Assembly: GCA_964618455.1 (NCBI GenBank)
Contig: CAZUAQ010000043.1
Location: 1-49,292 of the forward strand
DNA from: CAZUAQ01 sp964618455
GTDB taxonomy: Bacteria > Planctomycetota > Phycisphaerae > UBA1845 > PWPN01
Length of the DNA: 49,292 bases
Reading direction: 5' to 3'
Shown in pieces: positions 39,243 through 47,658 of the stretch; position 1 is the stretch's first letter, and each line of letters begins with the position of its first letter. The position numbers were made by a program, and so were the translations under genes. Below the pieces are notes generated by a model. It was not told where the DNA came from. It saw only the letters and a program-made list of their open reading frames with translations, and ran no database searches.

Positions 39243-39731
39243 TCACGACAACGACCGCAGCCGCTCCTGCCACGAGCCCGCCTTCATGTTGGATGATCCG
39301 ACCGTCCATACGTAGACGTCCCGGCCGGCCTGCACGCCGACCTTCAGCAGCGGCCGCCCCGCCAGCCGCGTCGGGTGGGCATACAGATAGGTCCACGCTT
39401 CCCCGAGATCGTTGGACGTCCCCTCGCCTCCTCCTGCCGGATCCTCGACCACCCGCGCGCGGATCCGGAAGTACTCGCACTCCTCCTTCTCCGCCACTGT
39501 GTGCTCGATCCGGTCCGTAATCTTCAGCGCCGCCGGCGCCACCTCCAGCAACGTCCCGCGCACCCAGCCCGCGCCCTCCAGCAACGCCGGATACCGCCCC
39601 ACGTCGACCAGCACGCCCTCGATGTACCCCGGTCGGTGATGGTGCACGTGCCGTGCGATGGCGTCATGGAACGCGCCACCCGGCTGAAGCGTACCGTAAA
39701 CAAAGAGAAGCTCGGTGGATGGTGAATTCAT
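39243..39731 (-). CDS. Gamma-glutamylcyclotransferase-like (GGCT/AIG2) protein
   Basis: The 162-residue protein starts ELLFVYGTLQPGGAFHDAI, the substrate-binding YGTL signature of the GGCT/AIG2 fold. It also has the fold's later elements: YIEGVLVDVGRYPALLEG and WTYLYAHPTRLAG. Members cleave gamma-glutamyl amides to 5-oxoproline or act on related amines; the exact substrate cannot be told. The gene precedes waaA by 94 bases. The hydantoinase B/oxoprolinase-like gene nearby on the other strand could in principle use 5-oxoproline, but that is speculative. Confidence 0.85.
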   Translation of the reverse strand: MNSPSTELLFVYGTLQPGGAFHDAIARHVHHHRPGYIEGVLVDVGRYPALLEGAGWVRGTLLEVAPAALKITDRIEHTVAEKEECEYFRIRARVVEDPAGGGEGTSNDLGEAWTYLYAHPTRLAGRPLLKVGVQAGRDVYVWTVGSSNMKAGSWQERLRSLS

Positions 39732-39953
39732 GAAATCATCAGACAGGCGAAGTCAATCGGAGCAGCAGGCTGATCACCGTACCGGTCTCATTCTAACCGT
39801 TGGCGCTGCCAATGCCATCCCGGTCGCGCCGCGAACCTTCCCCGACGGCATCGGCCAGCACCCGTGAACATTGCTCCACCCTGCCGATCCTGCCATCATG
39901 GCACGACAACTCCGATTCACTCACATGCCCGAAGATGCACAGGAGAACACAAC

Positions 39954-41066
39954 ATGCCCTCACGAATCCGAACGCTGCTCTTCGCCGTCCTTCTTGGAGG
40001 GTCGCCGGCCCACGCCGACGGGATCGACACGCTGCTCGTTATCGAGCCCACCAAACAGTACCCGAGGAACTCCGAGGGCGATATCGTCCGGCTGAAGGAT
40101 GGTCGGCTCTGCCTGGTCTACACGCGGTTCACCGGGGGCGGCTCCGATCACGCGGCGGCGGATATCGTCACGCGCACCTCCGCCGATGACGGCAAGACCT
40201 GGAGCCCGGATCGAATCCTCGTTCCCAACGAGGGCGAGAAGAATGTCATGAGTGCAAGCATCGTTCGCCTCCCCAGCGGTGAACTGCTCCTGTTCTACCT
40301 GCGGAAGAACGGACTGGATGATTGTGTTTCCTACGTCCGGCGCTCCAACGATGAAATCGAGACGCTGAGTGAACCCGTCCGCGTCGTACTCGACGACGGC
40401 TACCACATCGTGAACAACGATCGAGTCGTCCAGCTCTCCACGGGGCGGCTCGTCGTGCCCACTTCGTCACACTCTTCGCTTCAGGCCAGAGAGAAAAGCT
40501 TCACGAAATACGGGCTGCCTCGGGCCTACCTGTCCGACGATGGCGGAAAGACATGGCGTCATGACAAGACGCCGGTGCCCGCTTCGTTAAAACAGGATGT
40601 GATGCTTCAGGAACCGGGCGTGGTCGAGCTTAATGACGGGCGCCTGTGGATGTGGATGCGCACCGACACCGGCTTTCAGTACGAGTGCTTCTCCGACGAT
40701 GGCGGTGAGCATTGGTCCTCCCCGAAGCCCAGTCCGCTCGCATCGCCGCGCAGCCCCGCCACCATCGAGCGCGTTCCCTGGACCGGCGACCTCCTCTGCG
40801 TCTGGAACGACCACTCCGGCTGGCACGCCTTTCCCGAAGGCAAACGAACACCGTTCTGCCTCGCGCTCAGCAAGGATGATGGCCGCACCTGGAGCAGGAG
40901 CCGCGTCATCGAGGGCGATCCCGACGGGTGGTATTGCTACACGTCGATGACCTTTCTCAAGGACCGTGTCATCCTGGCCTACTGCGCGGGAGACTCTGAA
41001 ATCGGTGGACTGAACCGGCTGAAGGTCGTGTCGATCACCAGGGATTGGCTGTATCCGAAGGAATAG
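39954..41066 (+). CDS. Secreted sialidase-like Asp-box protein
   Basis: The 370-residue protein has a signal peptide (MPSRIRTLLFAVLLGGSPAH, cleavage after AHA). It is a six-bladed propeller candidate: four Asp-box motifs of type S-x-D-D-G-x-T-W are visible (SADDGKTW, SDDGGKTW, SDDGGEHW, SKDDGRTW), as in exo-alpha-sialidases and BNR proteins. Catalytic residues of a true sialidase cannot be assigned with confidence, so hydrolysis of sialic acid is not shown; many planctomycete members act on other sugars. AGGAGA precedes ATG 39954 by seven bases, which fixes the start. It has no obvious partner gene. Confidence 0.88.
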   Translation: MPSRIRTLLFAVLLGGSPAHADGIDTLLVIEPTKQYPRNSEGDIVRLKDGRLCLVYTRFTGGGSDHAAADIVTRTSADDGKTWSPDRILVPNEGEKNVMSASIVRLPSGELLLFYLRKNGLDDCVSYVRRSNDEIETLSEPVRVVLDDGYHIVNNDRVVQLSTGRLVVPTSSHSSLQAREKSFTKYGLPRAYLSDDGGKTWRHDKTPVPASLKQDVMLQEPGVVELNDGRLWMWMRTDTGFQYECFSDDGGEHWSSPKPSPLASPRSPATIERVPWTGDLLCVWNDHSGWHAFPEGKRTPFCLALSKDDGRTWSRSRVIEGDPDGWYCYTSMTFLKDRVILAYCAGDSEIGGLNRLKVVSITRDWLYPKE

Positions 41067-41147
41067 CCATCAACCCCGATGGCTGCGGTCTCGTCGCGAC
41101 GTGTTCGAGTCGCCCTCCAAACGGAATCGTGCTAATCTCGTTGTCCC

Positions 41148-42728
41148 ATGACCTCCTCCGCCATTGATCAGGTTGAACTCGAGATCGCCCGTCTGCTGCT
41201 CGTCGCCGCCACCGAGCAGATGGGCCACACGCTCGCCCGAACCGGCTACTCCGCCAACATCAAGGAGCGGCGGGACTTCTCCTGTGCCCTGTTCACGCCA
41301 GAGGGGGAACTGCTCTGCCAGGCGGCACACGTGCCGGTCCACCTCGGCTCCATGCCCGCCTCCGTGGCCGCCGTCCTGGAGACACTCGAACTGCAGCCGG
41401 GCGACGTCGCCCTGCTCAATGACCCTTTCGCCGGTGGTACGCACCTGCCCGACATCACCATGGTCACCCCGGTCTGCGAGGACAACCGCATCGTCGCCCT
41501 CGCCTGCAACCGGGCCCATCACGCCGACGTCGGCGGCATGTCCCCCGGCTCGATGCCCACCTCGACCTCCATCTTCCACGAAGGCCTGCGCATTCCCCCG
41601 GTCCGCTGGATGGAAGCCGGCGTCGAGAACCGCGGTGTCACCGCCATGCTGCTGGCCAATGTACGTACGCCGGCCGAGCGCCTCGGTGACCTCCGCGCCC
41701 AGCAGTCCGCCAACGCCGTCGGCGCGCGGAGCGTTCGAGAGATCCTCGCGACGCACGGCCACACGAAATTCCACGCCATGTGCACCGCCCTGAACGACTA
41801 CGCCGAACGCATCATGGCGAACAGCATCGCCGCCATCCCCGACGGCACCTGCCACTTCGAAGATGTCATGGACAGTGATGGTGTGAACGACGAACCCGTA
41901 CCTGTTCGCGTCACCATCACCATCGATGGCAAGCGCGCCACGGTCGACTTCGCCGGCAGCGCGCCCCAGACGGGCGGCTGCATCAACTGCCCGGCGGCGG
42001 TGACCCACTCCGCCGTGTATTACGTCTTCTCCGCCCTGGCGGGCGAGCGCTTGCCGCTATCGGCCGGCGCGTATCGTCCCATCGGTGTCCGCCTGCCCGA
42101 CGACTGCGTGTTGAACGCGCGTTTCCCCGCCGCCGTCGTGGCAGGCAATGTCGAAACGTCGCAGCGTGTGGTCGACGTCGTGCTCGGCGCTTTGGCCCAG
42201 GCCATTCCCGAGCGCGTCTGCGCCGCCGGCGCCGGCACCATGAGTTCCCTCTCGCTCGGCGGCGTGAACCCGAAAACCGGCGAGCCATTCACCTATTACG
42301 AAACCATGGCCGGCGGCATGGGCGCGCATGCCCATGGCGCGGGTGAGTCCGCCGTGCAGACGCACATGACCAACACGATGAACACGCCGATCGAAGCGCT
42401 GGAGATGACCTTCCCTTTGCGCGTCATCCGTTACGCCGTTGCCACCGGTAGCGGTGGAGATGGCACGCACCCCGGCGGAAACGGCCTCACACGCGAAATC
42501 GAAGCGCTCGCAGAGATGGACGGCGCGCTGCTCGCCGAGCGCCACCGCTCGCAACCCTGGGGGCTCGCGGGAGGCGCCCCCGGCCGATGCGGCAGCGCCG
42601 AGATCATCGATGCACAGGGCCACGCGCGAGCGATCCCCGCCAAGTCCGCGCTGCATCTCCAGCCCGGCGAACGCCTGCGCATCACCACCCCCGGTGGCGG
42701 TGGATCCGGACCCTCCGAAGCGCGTTGA
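41148..42728 (+). CDS. Hydantoinase B/oxoprolinase-family protein
   Basis: The 526-residue protein matches HyuB, the beta subunit of N-methylhydantoinase and the C-terminal part of 5-oxoprolinase: EQMGHTLARTGYSANIKERR, LLNDPFAGGTHLPDITMVTP, NRAHHADVGGMSPGSMP, YYETMAGGMGAHAHGAGES and WGLAGGAPG near the end. These enzymes hydrolyse cyclic amides with ATP, but the ATP-using step needs a HyuA partner, which is absent from the window. It lies 81 bases after the sialidase-like gene. It may pair with a HyuA encoded elsewhere; the substrate is unknown. Confidence 0.93.
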   Translation: MTSSAIDQVELEIARLLLVAATEQMGHTLARTGYSANIKERRDFSCALFTPEGELLCQAAHVPVHLGSMPASVAAVLETLELQPGDVALLNDPFAGGTHLPDITMVTPVCEDNRIVALACNRAHHADVGGMSPGSMPTSTSIFHEGLRIPPVRWMEAGVENRGVTAMLLANVRTPAERLGDLRAQQSANAVGARSVREILATHGHTKFHAMCTALNDYAERIMANSIAAIPDGTCHFEDVMDSDGVNDEPVPVRVTITIDGKRATVDFAGSAPQTGGCINCPAAVTHSAVYYVFSALAGERLPLSAGAYRPIGVRLPDDCVLNARFPAAVVAGNVETSQRVVDVVLGALAQAIPERVCAAGAGTMSSLSLGGVNPKTGEPFTYYETMAGGMGAHAHGAGESAVQTHMTNTMNTPIEALEMTFPLRVIRYAVATGSGGDGTHPGGNGLTREIEALAEMDGALLAERHRSQPWGLAGGAPGRCGSAEIIDAQGHARAIPAKSALHLQPGERLRITTPGGGGSGPSEAR

Positions 42729-42899
42729 ATGTGATGACGAGCCCGATTCCCCCATGACCTCGAAGGACTCGATAATCCCGGTATCCCACCAGCTGCCACT
42801 TTTCGCCGAATGAAGGGTATATGCCCCCAGAGGGTTTCATCGCGCACATGTCGCCATTGACCCGCACGTGGGCGGCCCCGATGATAACCCGATAAGTCG

Positions 42900-42911
42900 G
42901 AAGAATTCTTC
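42900..42911. repeat. Palindrome upstream of the sigma factor gene
   Basis: GAAGAATTCTTC is a perfect 12-bp palindrome about 30 bases before the sigma gene start. It could be an operator or simply chance; no second copy was found in the neighbouring intergenic sequence by eye. Confidence 0.25.
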
Positions 42912-42940
42912 GGAACTCGCACTCCCTCCGGACGTCCAAC

Positions 42941-43615
42941 ATGACGGAACACAGGACGGTCAGATCCGGGTCCACCGGCCACGCCATCGACGAAGCCCTG
43001 CTCGTCGAGCAGGCGCGGGGTGGAGATATGGCGGCGTTCAGCCGGCTGGTGACCCGCTATCAGGACCGCATCCTGAATACCTGTTGGCGGATGTGCGGGA
43101 ACCTCGAAGATGCTCAGGATCTCACGCAGGAAGCGTTTCTCAAGGCGCTCGAATCCCTTGGCGGTTTCCGCCGGCAGGCGAATTTTTACACGTGGCTCTA
43201 CCGCATCGCGATCAACCTGTCGATCACGCACATGCGGAAGCGCAAACGGGCCGTGGTGCTCTCGCTGCACCAGCAGGATGGCACGATGAACCAGGAGGCG
43301 TCGGGAGAATCCACGATGCGTGACATTCCCTCGACGCTACCCGATCCGCCCACGCACGTGAGCAGCCGCGAGATCGAGCAACGAGCGGTCGAAGCGCTCG
43401 ACAGCCTGGATGATGATCATCGCGCGGTCGTGGTGTTGCGCGACCTGGAAGCGATGAACTACGAGGAAATCGCCGCCGTGCTCGAAGTGCCTACGGGCAC
43501 GGTGAAGTCGCGGCTGCATCGGGCACGACTCGCTCTAAGGGATCAGCTTCGACCGATCGTCTCGGCGGAGCGTCTCTCCCGAGCGACGGGTGCGAAACGA
43601 AACACGCCGTCATGA
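42941..43615 (+). CDS. ECF-type RNA polymerase sigma factor
   Basis: The 224-residue protein has sigma region 2 (about 20-100; GDMAAFSRLVTRYQDRILNT, EDAQDLTQEAFLKALESL, FYTWLYRIAINLSITHMRK) and region 4 (about 145-205; LDDDHRAVVVLRDLEAMNYE, EEIAAVLEVPTGTVKSRLHR). There is a linker of about 45 residues between them. It redirects RNA polymerase to a stress regulon. The gene immediately downstream encodes a membrane protein with an N-terminal helical anti-sigma-like domain, the usual partner arrangement. A TTGACC (42857-42862) and a GATGAT 17 bases on could be its promoter, but the match is modest. Confidence 0.95.
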   Translation: MTEHRTVRSGSTGHAIDEALLVEQARGGDMAAFSRLVTRYQDRILNTCWRMCGNLEDAQDLTQEAFLKALESLGGFRRQANFYTWLYRIAINLSITHMRKRKRAVVLSLHQQDGTMNQEASGESTMRDIPSTLPDPPTHVSSREIEQRAVEALDSLDDDHRAVVVLRDLEAMNYEEIAAVLEVPTGTVKSRLHRARLALRDQLRPIVSAERLSRATGAKRNTPS

Positions 43616-43645
43616 TCGCGCGACGGCTTGACGATTGAGGAAATG

Positions 43646-45793
43646 ATGGACTCTCAGCGACGCGAAGAACTCGAATCCCGGTTGTCGGCCTATCTCGATG
43701 ATGAGCTGACCGCGGAACAGCGCGCCGAGATGGACGCCTTCCTCGCCGGCAATGCCGAGGCGCGGCAACTCCTCGAAGAGCTGCGCGCCACCATCACCGT
43801 CATGCAGTCCCTGCCCCGGGCCCGCGCGTCGGATGAACTCATCGATCAGATGCGCGTCCACATGGAAAAACAGGCGCTGCTGGGCGAGCCCGAGCGCGCC
43901 GAAGGCGACGGCTCGCGCACGCGCTGGTCCGCAAAACCCTGGGCCGCCGCCGCCATTCTCGCCCTGACCACGACAGCGCTGTACGTCATGTGGCAAGGGG
44001 TAGGCCCGGACGAACTCACCACCGTCGGAACCTCCGCCTCTCCTTCGGATTCCGATACGTACGCGCGGCATGAAGAGGAGGGAAGAAACAGAGGACGCCA
44101 ATTCGACGGCGCGGCGGTGGAGCAAACAGAGCACGCGACCAGGTTCTCCAAGATGGGTAAGTCTGCCACGGAAGCGGATGGGGATGGCCTGGCCGATACC
44201 CATGTCGAGAGGTACGAAGGCATGGGCGATCCTGCGTCTTCTCCTCCCTCCAGACTCCGGAAGAACACCGAAGGCCTCGATACGTTCTTCAAAGAAGCCG
44301 GCGAGCGCCGATCGGCGCAACGCGCCCCTTCGCTACGGGGGTCGAAGAGCGCGGAGGGCACCCTGCGCGTCGCCGGGAAAGGCGAGGACCTCGCGCAGTC
44401 TTTGGAAACTGTTCAGTCGGAGCTGGAATCGATCTCGGAAGAGCTTGAACAATCAGAGCCGGCAGGCCCAGCGTCGGATTCGCACGCCGGGCGACACTTC
44501 GGCAAAGGTCATTCGGACGGCATCGCCTCATTCAACGGGAAGGGGGCTTCCCCGTTGTTCGGCATCGTTCATGACGTTCCCGCTTCATCGCCCGATCGCG
44601 TCATGGATGCCCTGGCGCGCGTCGACGCCGGAACCTCCGCCTGGATCGCCCTCTCCTTCGCCAGCGAAGACGATCGCACCGCTGCTCAAAAGTCGCTTCA
44701 TTCGCGTTATCGCGATGCAGATCGGCACGATTGGGTGGGAGACGCCTGCGGTTCAGAGGTTTCCGACACTATCACCGGTGATGAATCAGCACTTCGAAGC
44801 GGCTCGCAACCCGAGCCGGCCGTGCAGGAACAGAACATCGTACTGCGATCGAGACAGGCCCGGACGCTCACCGAAACCTACCGCGTCCGGGCTTATGCGG
44901 ACGATGGCGAATCACCTGACAGTGATGCCATGTCGATACGCCTGGACATGGGTGATGACGATTCTCACAAACAGCGGGAAGTCGAAGGGGACAAACCCCA
45001 CCAAACGTCACGCGAGTCCGAAGGCCACAGCATCACCAACGGAAGCTTCTCACTCGACACGACCACCACGCAGACCACCGGAACGTTGACCCTTTCCGGT
45101 GCGGACCTGGCCCTCAGCCACGCCGCACCGGGATCCGATGCCGCCACGATCGGACGCGAGGAACTCCGACATTGGCTCGGTGCGCTGCCGGCCGGCAAGG
45201 TCACCGTGTTTGTCCCTCATCACGCGGCCCCCGGCGTATCGGTAGGCCAGGTCCAAACGGAGACGCCTCAATTCAGCAGTTCCACCGGGATCCGTCAGGC
45301 CCCGCCCACCGAACCGGGAGTGGCGAACAGGCTTGACGCTGGAGGCGGCGGATATGGTGGATTTGGCGGCGGGCAACAAGGCCGGACAGATACTTCAGAG
45401 ACCTTGTATAGTGAGATTCGGCAGGAGGCCGCTCCATCCATCGAAGACCCGGACGCACCCTCCGCCGCGCCGGCGCATGAAATCGCGCGCGTGCAAACCG
45501 GCCCAGACGATCCGCAGCAGGAAGCCCAGCATCTCCGGCCACAGGTTGAGCAGCCGCCCCCCAATCAACCTGTCCAGATCGGGGACGACGCGCACAGTTC
45601 ACTCACGACCCGCCCCACGTCGCCGGCCACCCGCGCCAAGCACTTCGCCGAGACCCAGCCGGCAGCCTATCGACTGTGGCTTTATGTCACCGCCTTGCCT
45701 TCACAGAAGACCCATGACCCCGGTCATGCGCCGGCGGACGATACGACCGCCTCACAAGCCATCCAGCCGCCCAACACCACACAACCCCGATAA
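43646..45793 (+). CDS. Putative membrane anti-sigma factor with very large extracytoplasmic region
   Basis: The 715-residue protein begins with an anti-sigma-like helical domain (about 5-75; LESRLSAYLDDELTAEQRAE, EARQLLEELRATITVMQSLP), then a single membrane helix (98-116; PWAAAAILALTTTALYVMW). The rest, about 600 residues, is low-complexity outside the membrane: acidic/Ser-rich stretches, a TTTTQTTGTLTLSG beta segment, a Gly-rich DAGGGGYGGFGGGQQG and a Pro/Gln-rich end. No His-x3-Cys-x2-Cys zinc site is present. Typical anti-sigma factors are 200-300 residues. GAGGA lies before ATG 43646; an ATG at 43643 is an alternative. The 30-base distance to the sigma gene indicates co-transcription. 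The regulatory role is inferred from position and the N-terminal domain. Confidence 0.75.
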   Translation: MDSQRREELESRLSAYLDDELTAEQRAEMDAFLAGNAEARQLLEELRATITVMQSLPRARASDELIDQMRVHMEKQALLGEPERAEGDGSRTRWSAKPWAAAAILALTTTALYVMWQGVGPDELTTVGTSASPSDSDTYARHEEEGRNRGRQFDGAAVEQTEHATRFSKMGKSATEADGDGLADTHVERYEGMGDPASSPPSRLRKNTEGLDTFFKEAGERRSAQRAPSLRGSKSAEGTLRVAGKGEDLAQSLETVQSELESISEELEQSEPAGPASDSHAGRHFGKGHSDGIASFNGKGASPLFGIVHDVPASSPDRVMDALARVDAGTSAWIALSFASEDDRTAAQKSLHSRYRDADRHDWVGDACGSEVSDTITGDESALRSGSQPEPAVQEQNIVLRSRQARTLTETYRVRAYADDGESPDSDAMSIRLDMGDDDSHKQREVEGDKPHQTSRESEGHSITNGSFSLDTTTTQTTGTLTLSGADLALSHAAPGSDAATIGREELRHWLGALPAGKVTVFVPHHAAPGVSVGQVQTETPQFSSSTGIRQAPPTEPGVANRLDAGGGGYGGFGGGQQGRTDTSETLYSEIRQEAAPSIEDPDAPSAAPAHEIARVQTGPDDPQQEAQHLRPQVEQPPPNQPVQIGDDAHSSLTTRPTSPATRAKHFAETQPAAYRLWLYVTALPSQKTHDPGHAPADDTTASQAIQPPNTTQPR

Positions 45794-45864
45794 CCCCATG
45801 GCCGGGGCAGACGAAGAGCCTGATGGACAATCGATGGAAGAGGGAGAACGCCGCTCAGTGCGTG

Positions 45865-46884
45865 TCAGTGCGTGACGGAGGCGCCCATGTTCGCGCGGAG
45901 CGAATCGCGGAAGGCGGCAAAACGCGCTGGAGGCAGCAGCACGTCGTGATAAACCTGATCCACCGCCTTCTGGTCGAGCCGTTCAAAATCCCGCGGACGA
46001 GGTACGATCAATCGGCCGCAGAGGTCCGCCGCCCCCGGGCTGATGAGATAATCCTCCTCGCCGGTCCCGAAGAACATCGGACGATGCCGCGCCCGGGGAA
46101 AGCCCCACACCAGCCACTGGTCCTCGGCGTAAGAGGCGAACAGGTTCAGCATCGGCTCGGGCTCCGCCGGTTCGCACTCGCCCAGTAGCGCCAACACGCG
46201 CCGCAGGGCCGACGCCACGAGATCAAGATCCTCCCCCATCAGGATGAACGCCGGCCGCCGCCCGGCCCGCGTCACACCCACCGTCACCGGCGACCGCGTC
46301 ACGCTCTCGATCCAGCTTTCCCCATGTGCCCCGCGCCCTCCGCACAATCCGTTGGCCAGTTCGCGCTCGAAGGGCAACGCCCCCGCCGGGGTCGCCTGAA
46401 GGTGCATGTGCTCGGGGATCGACGCCCCGCAGCTCGGACCGTTGTACAACACCGTGAACGCCCCCTCGAGATCGCGCACCAGCGTCAGCATCGGGTACAG
46501 CGCCGACTGAACACGCTGCGGCTGATGCGCCGAGGCAATGATCGTGTAGTGCGGCTCGAAGAGCGGGGCGATGTTGCACAACACCAGCCAGTCCCGGCCG
46601 TACGCGATCGCATTCTGTTCGTCGGGGAGCTGCGCGTGACACAACGGGCAGGGCCGTGCCATCACCCGGCCGTTGTCCACCGGTGTCGCCACGTTCTTCG
46701 TTCGCGACGGATTCATCTGCACCTCGACCCGCAGATGATCCACCTCGAACGTCTTGTACTGCGCCTCCTGAAGCTGCGCGATGTTCTCCGCCAGCCGCGG
46801 CCAGCGCTTGCTGTCACTCTTCCACAGGTGGTCGAGCTGCTCGCACAGCGTTCCTGACATGACCAAACGTCGATCCGGTCGCAT
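45865..46884 (-). CDS. GalT-like phosphorylase/uridylyltransferase-type protein (DUF4922)
   Basis: The 339-residue protein looks like the galactose-1-phosphate uridylyltransferase superfamily: NPSRTKN near residue 58, a CPLC zinc pair (Cys79, Cys82), and IPEHMHLQA with His159, His161 and Gln163 as the nucleotidyl-transfer His triad-like site. I recall such proteins as DUF4922 members; related enzymes are nucleotide-sugar phosphorylases such as GDP-galactose or ADP-glucose phosphorylase. The substrate is not known. I preferred ATG 46884, though the upstream site (GGAAAGG) is only fair; an ATG at 46860 is possible. It converges with the anti-sigma gene. Confidence 0.72.
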   Translation of the reverse strand: MRPDRRLVMSGTLCEQLDHLWKSDSKRWPRLAENIAQLQEAQYKTFEVDHLRVEVQMNPSRTKNVATPVDNGRVMARPCPLCHAQLPDEQNAIAYGRDWLVLCNIAPLFEPHYTIIASAHQPQRVQSALYPMLTLVRDLEGAFTVLYNGPSCGASIPEHMHLQATPAGALPFERELANGLCGGRGAHGESWIESVTRSPVTVGVTRAGRRPAFILMGEDLDLVASALRRVLALLGECEPAEPEPMLNLFASYAEDQWLVWGFPRARHRPMFFGTGEEDYLISPGAADLCGRLIVPRPRDFERLDQKAVDQVYHDVLLPPARFAAFRDSLRANMGASVTH

Positions 46885-47154
46885 GGAGGCCTTTCCGTCT
46901 CTGGGAGGCTGTACAGGGCGGCGATTCGCCCTGGATGCCACAAAGGGGCTCCTATGCTACCCGCTGACCTGCCCGGTCGCTACCGGTCTGAACTGCTCGA
47001 CCAGCCTCCCCGCCGCCGATTTCCGACAGGGCTTGTTCGAGCAGCCGATTTGCATTAATCTTCGGCGTTCCGGTCAGCCAGGAGGGCGGAAAGAGGTCGT
47101 TCGACGTGGAATCGGATTCACAGAGGGATCCCTGTCGGTGAAGGGGTGGCATCC

Positions 47155-47658
47155 ATGCTGATGATCGATCGACCTGTCAGCCGAACACGACCCGCGTTTC
47201 CGTCGGCGAGCTGCTTCGCCGCGGTGCTGCTGATCGTGGCGCTTTCCGCCTTGGCGGTGACCGGATGCGGAGATCGCAAGAAGGAAAAAGTCTCCCGGCT
47301 GGGTCCGCGAGACATGCCCTATCTGACCGGTGTGGCGGTGCCCGAAGGCTTCCGCCTCGACGACCAGATGAGCGAGGACTACGAGACGGGCGGCGTCCGC
47401 TATGCCCGGCACAACTACACCGGGTCGGCGGACATCCACGCCATCCGAACGTTTTACCGCGAACAGATGCCCCTGCTCGGCTGGAACCGTGTCAGCGATC
47501 AGCAGGTTAAGGAACGCATCACGATTCGCTTTGAAAAGCAAAAAGAGGTGTGTACGGTCGAGATCGAGGAGGGCGGACTGGGCAGAACCAAGATTCAGAT
47601 CATCGTCAAGCCCTTCCACCGGACGCCCACGGAACCTCCACCGCGCAAAATGCCATGA
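47155..47658 (+). CDS. Small conserved-looking lipoprotein
   Basis: I do not recognise a named family. The 167-residue protein has a lipoprotein signal (FAAVLLIVALSALAVTGC, lipid Cys38). A compact alpha/beta domain (about 55-150) follows: VPEGFRLDDQMSEDYETGG, then YARHNYTGSADIHAIRTFYR, EQMPLLGWN, RFEKQKEVCTVEIEEG. The C-terminus is Pro-rich and basic. AAGGGGTG lies about seven bases before ATG 47155; a GTG nine bases upstream is an alternative start. Its TGA overlaps the ATG of the next gene, so the two membrane-associated proteins are probably made together. Confidence 0.8.
   Translation: MLMIDRPVSRTRPAFPSASCFAAVLLIVALSALAVTGCGDRKKEKVSRLGPRDMPYLTGVAVPEGFRLDDQMSEDYETGGVRYARHNYTGSADIHAIRTFYREQMPLLGWNRVSDQQVKERITIRFEKQKEVCTVEIEEGGLGRTKIQIIVKPFHRTPTEPPPRKMP

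Noticed and set aside
44070..45089. 339-residue frame inside the anti-sigma gene, considered as a frameshift partner
   Set aside because: It is Arg/Ser-rich and has no domain. The main frame stays open for 715 residues without a stop, so no frameshift is needed to explain the gene.
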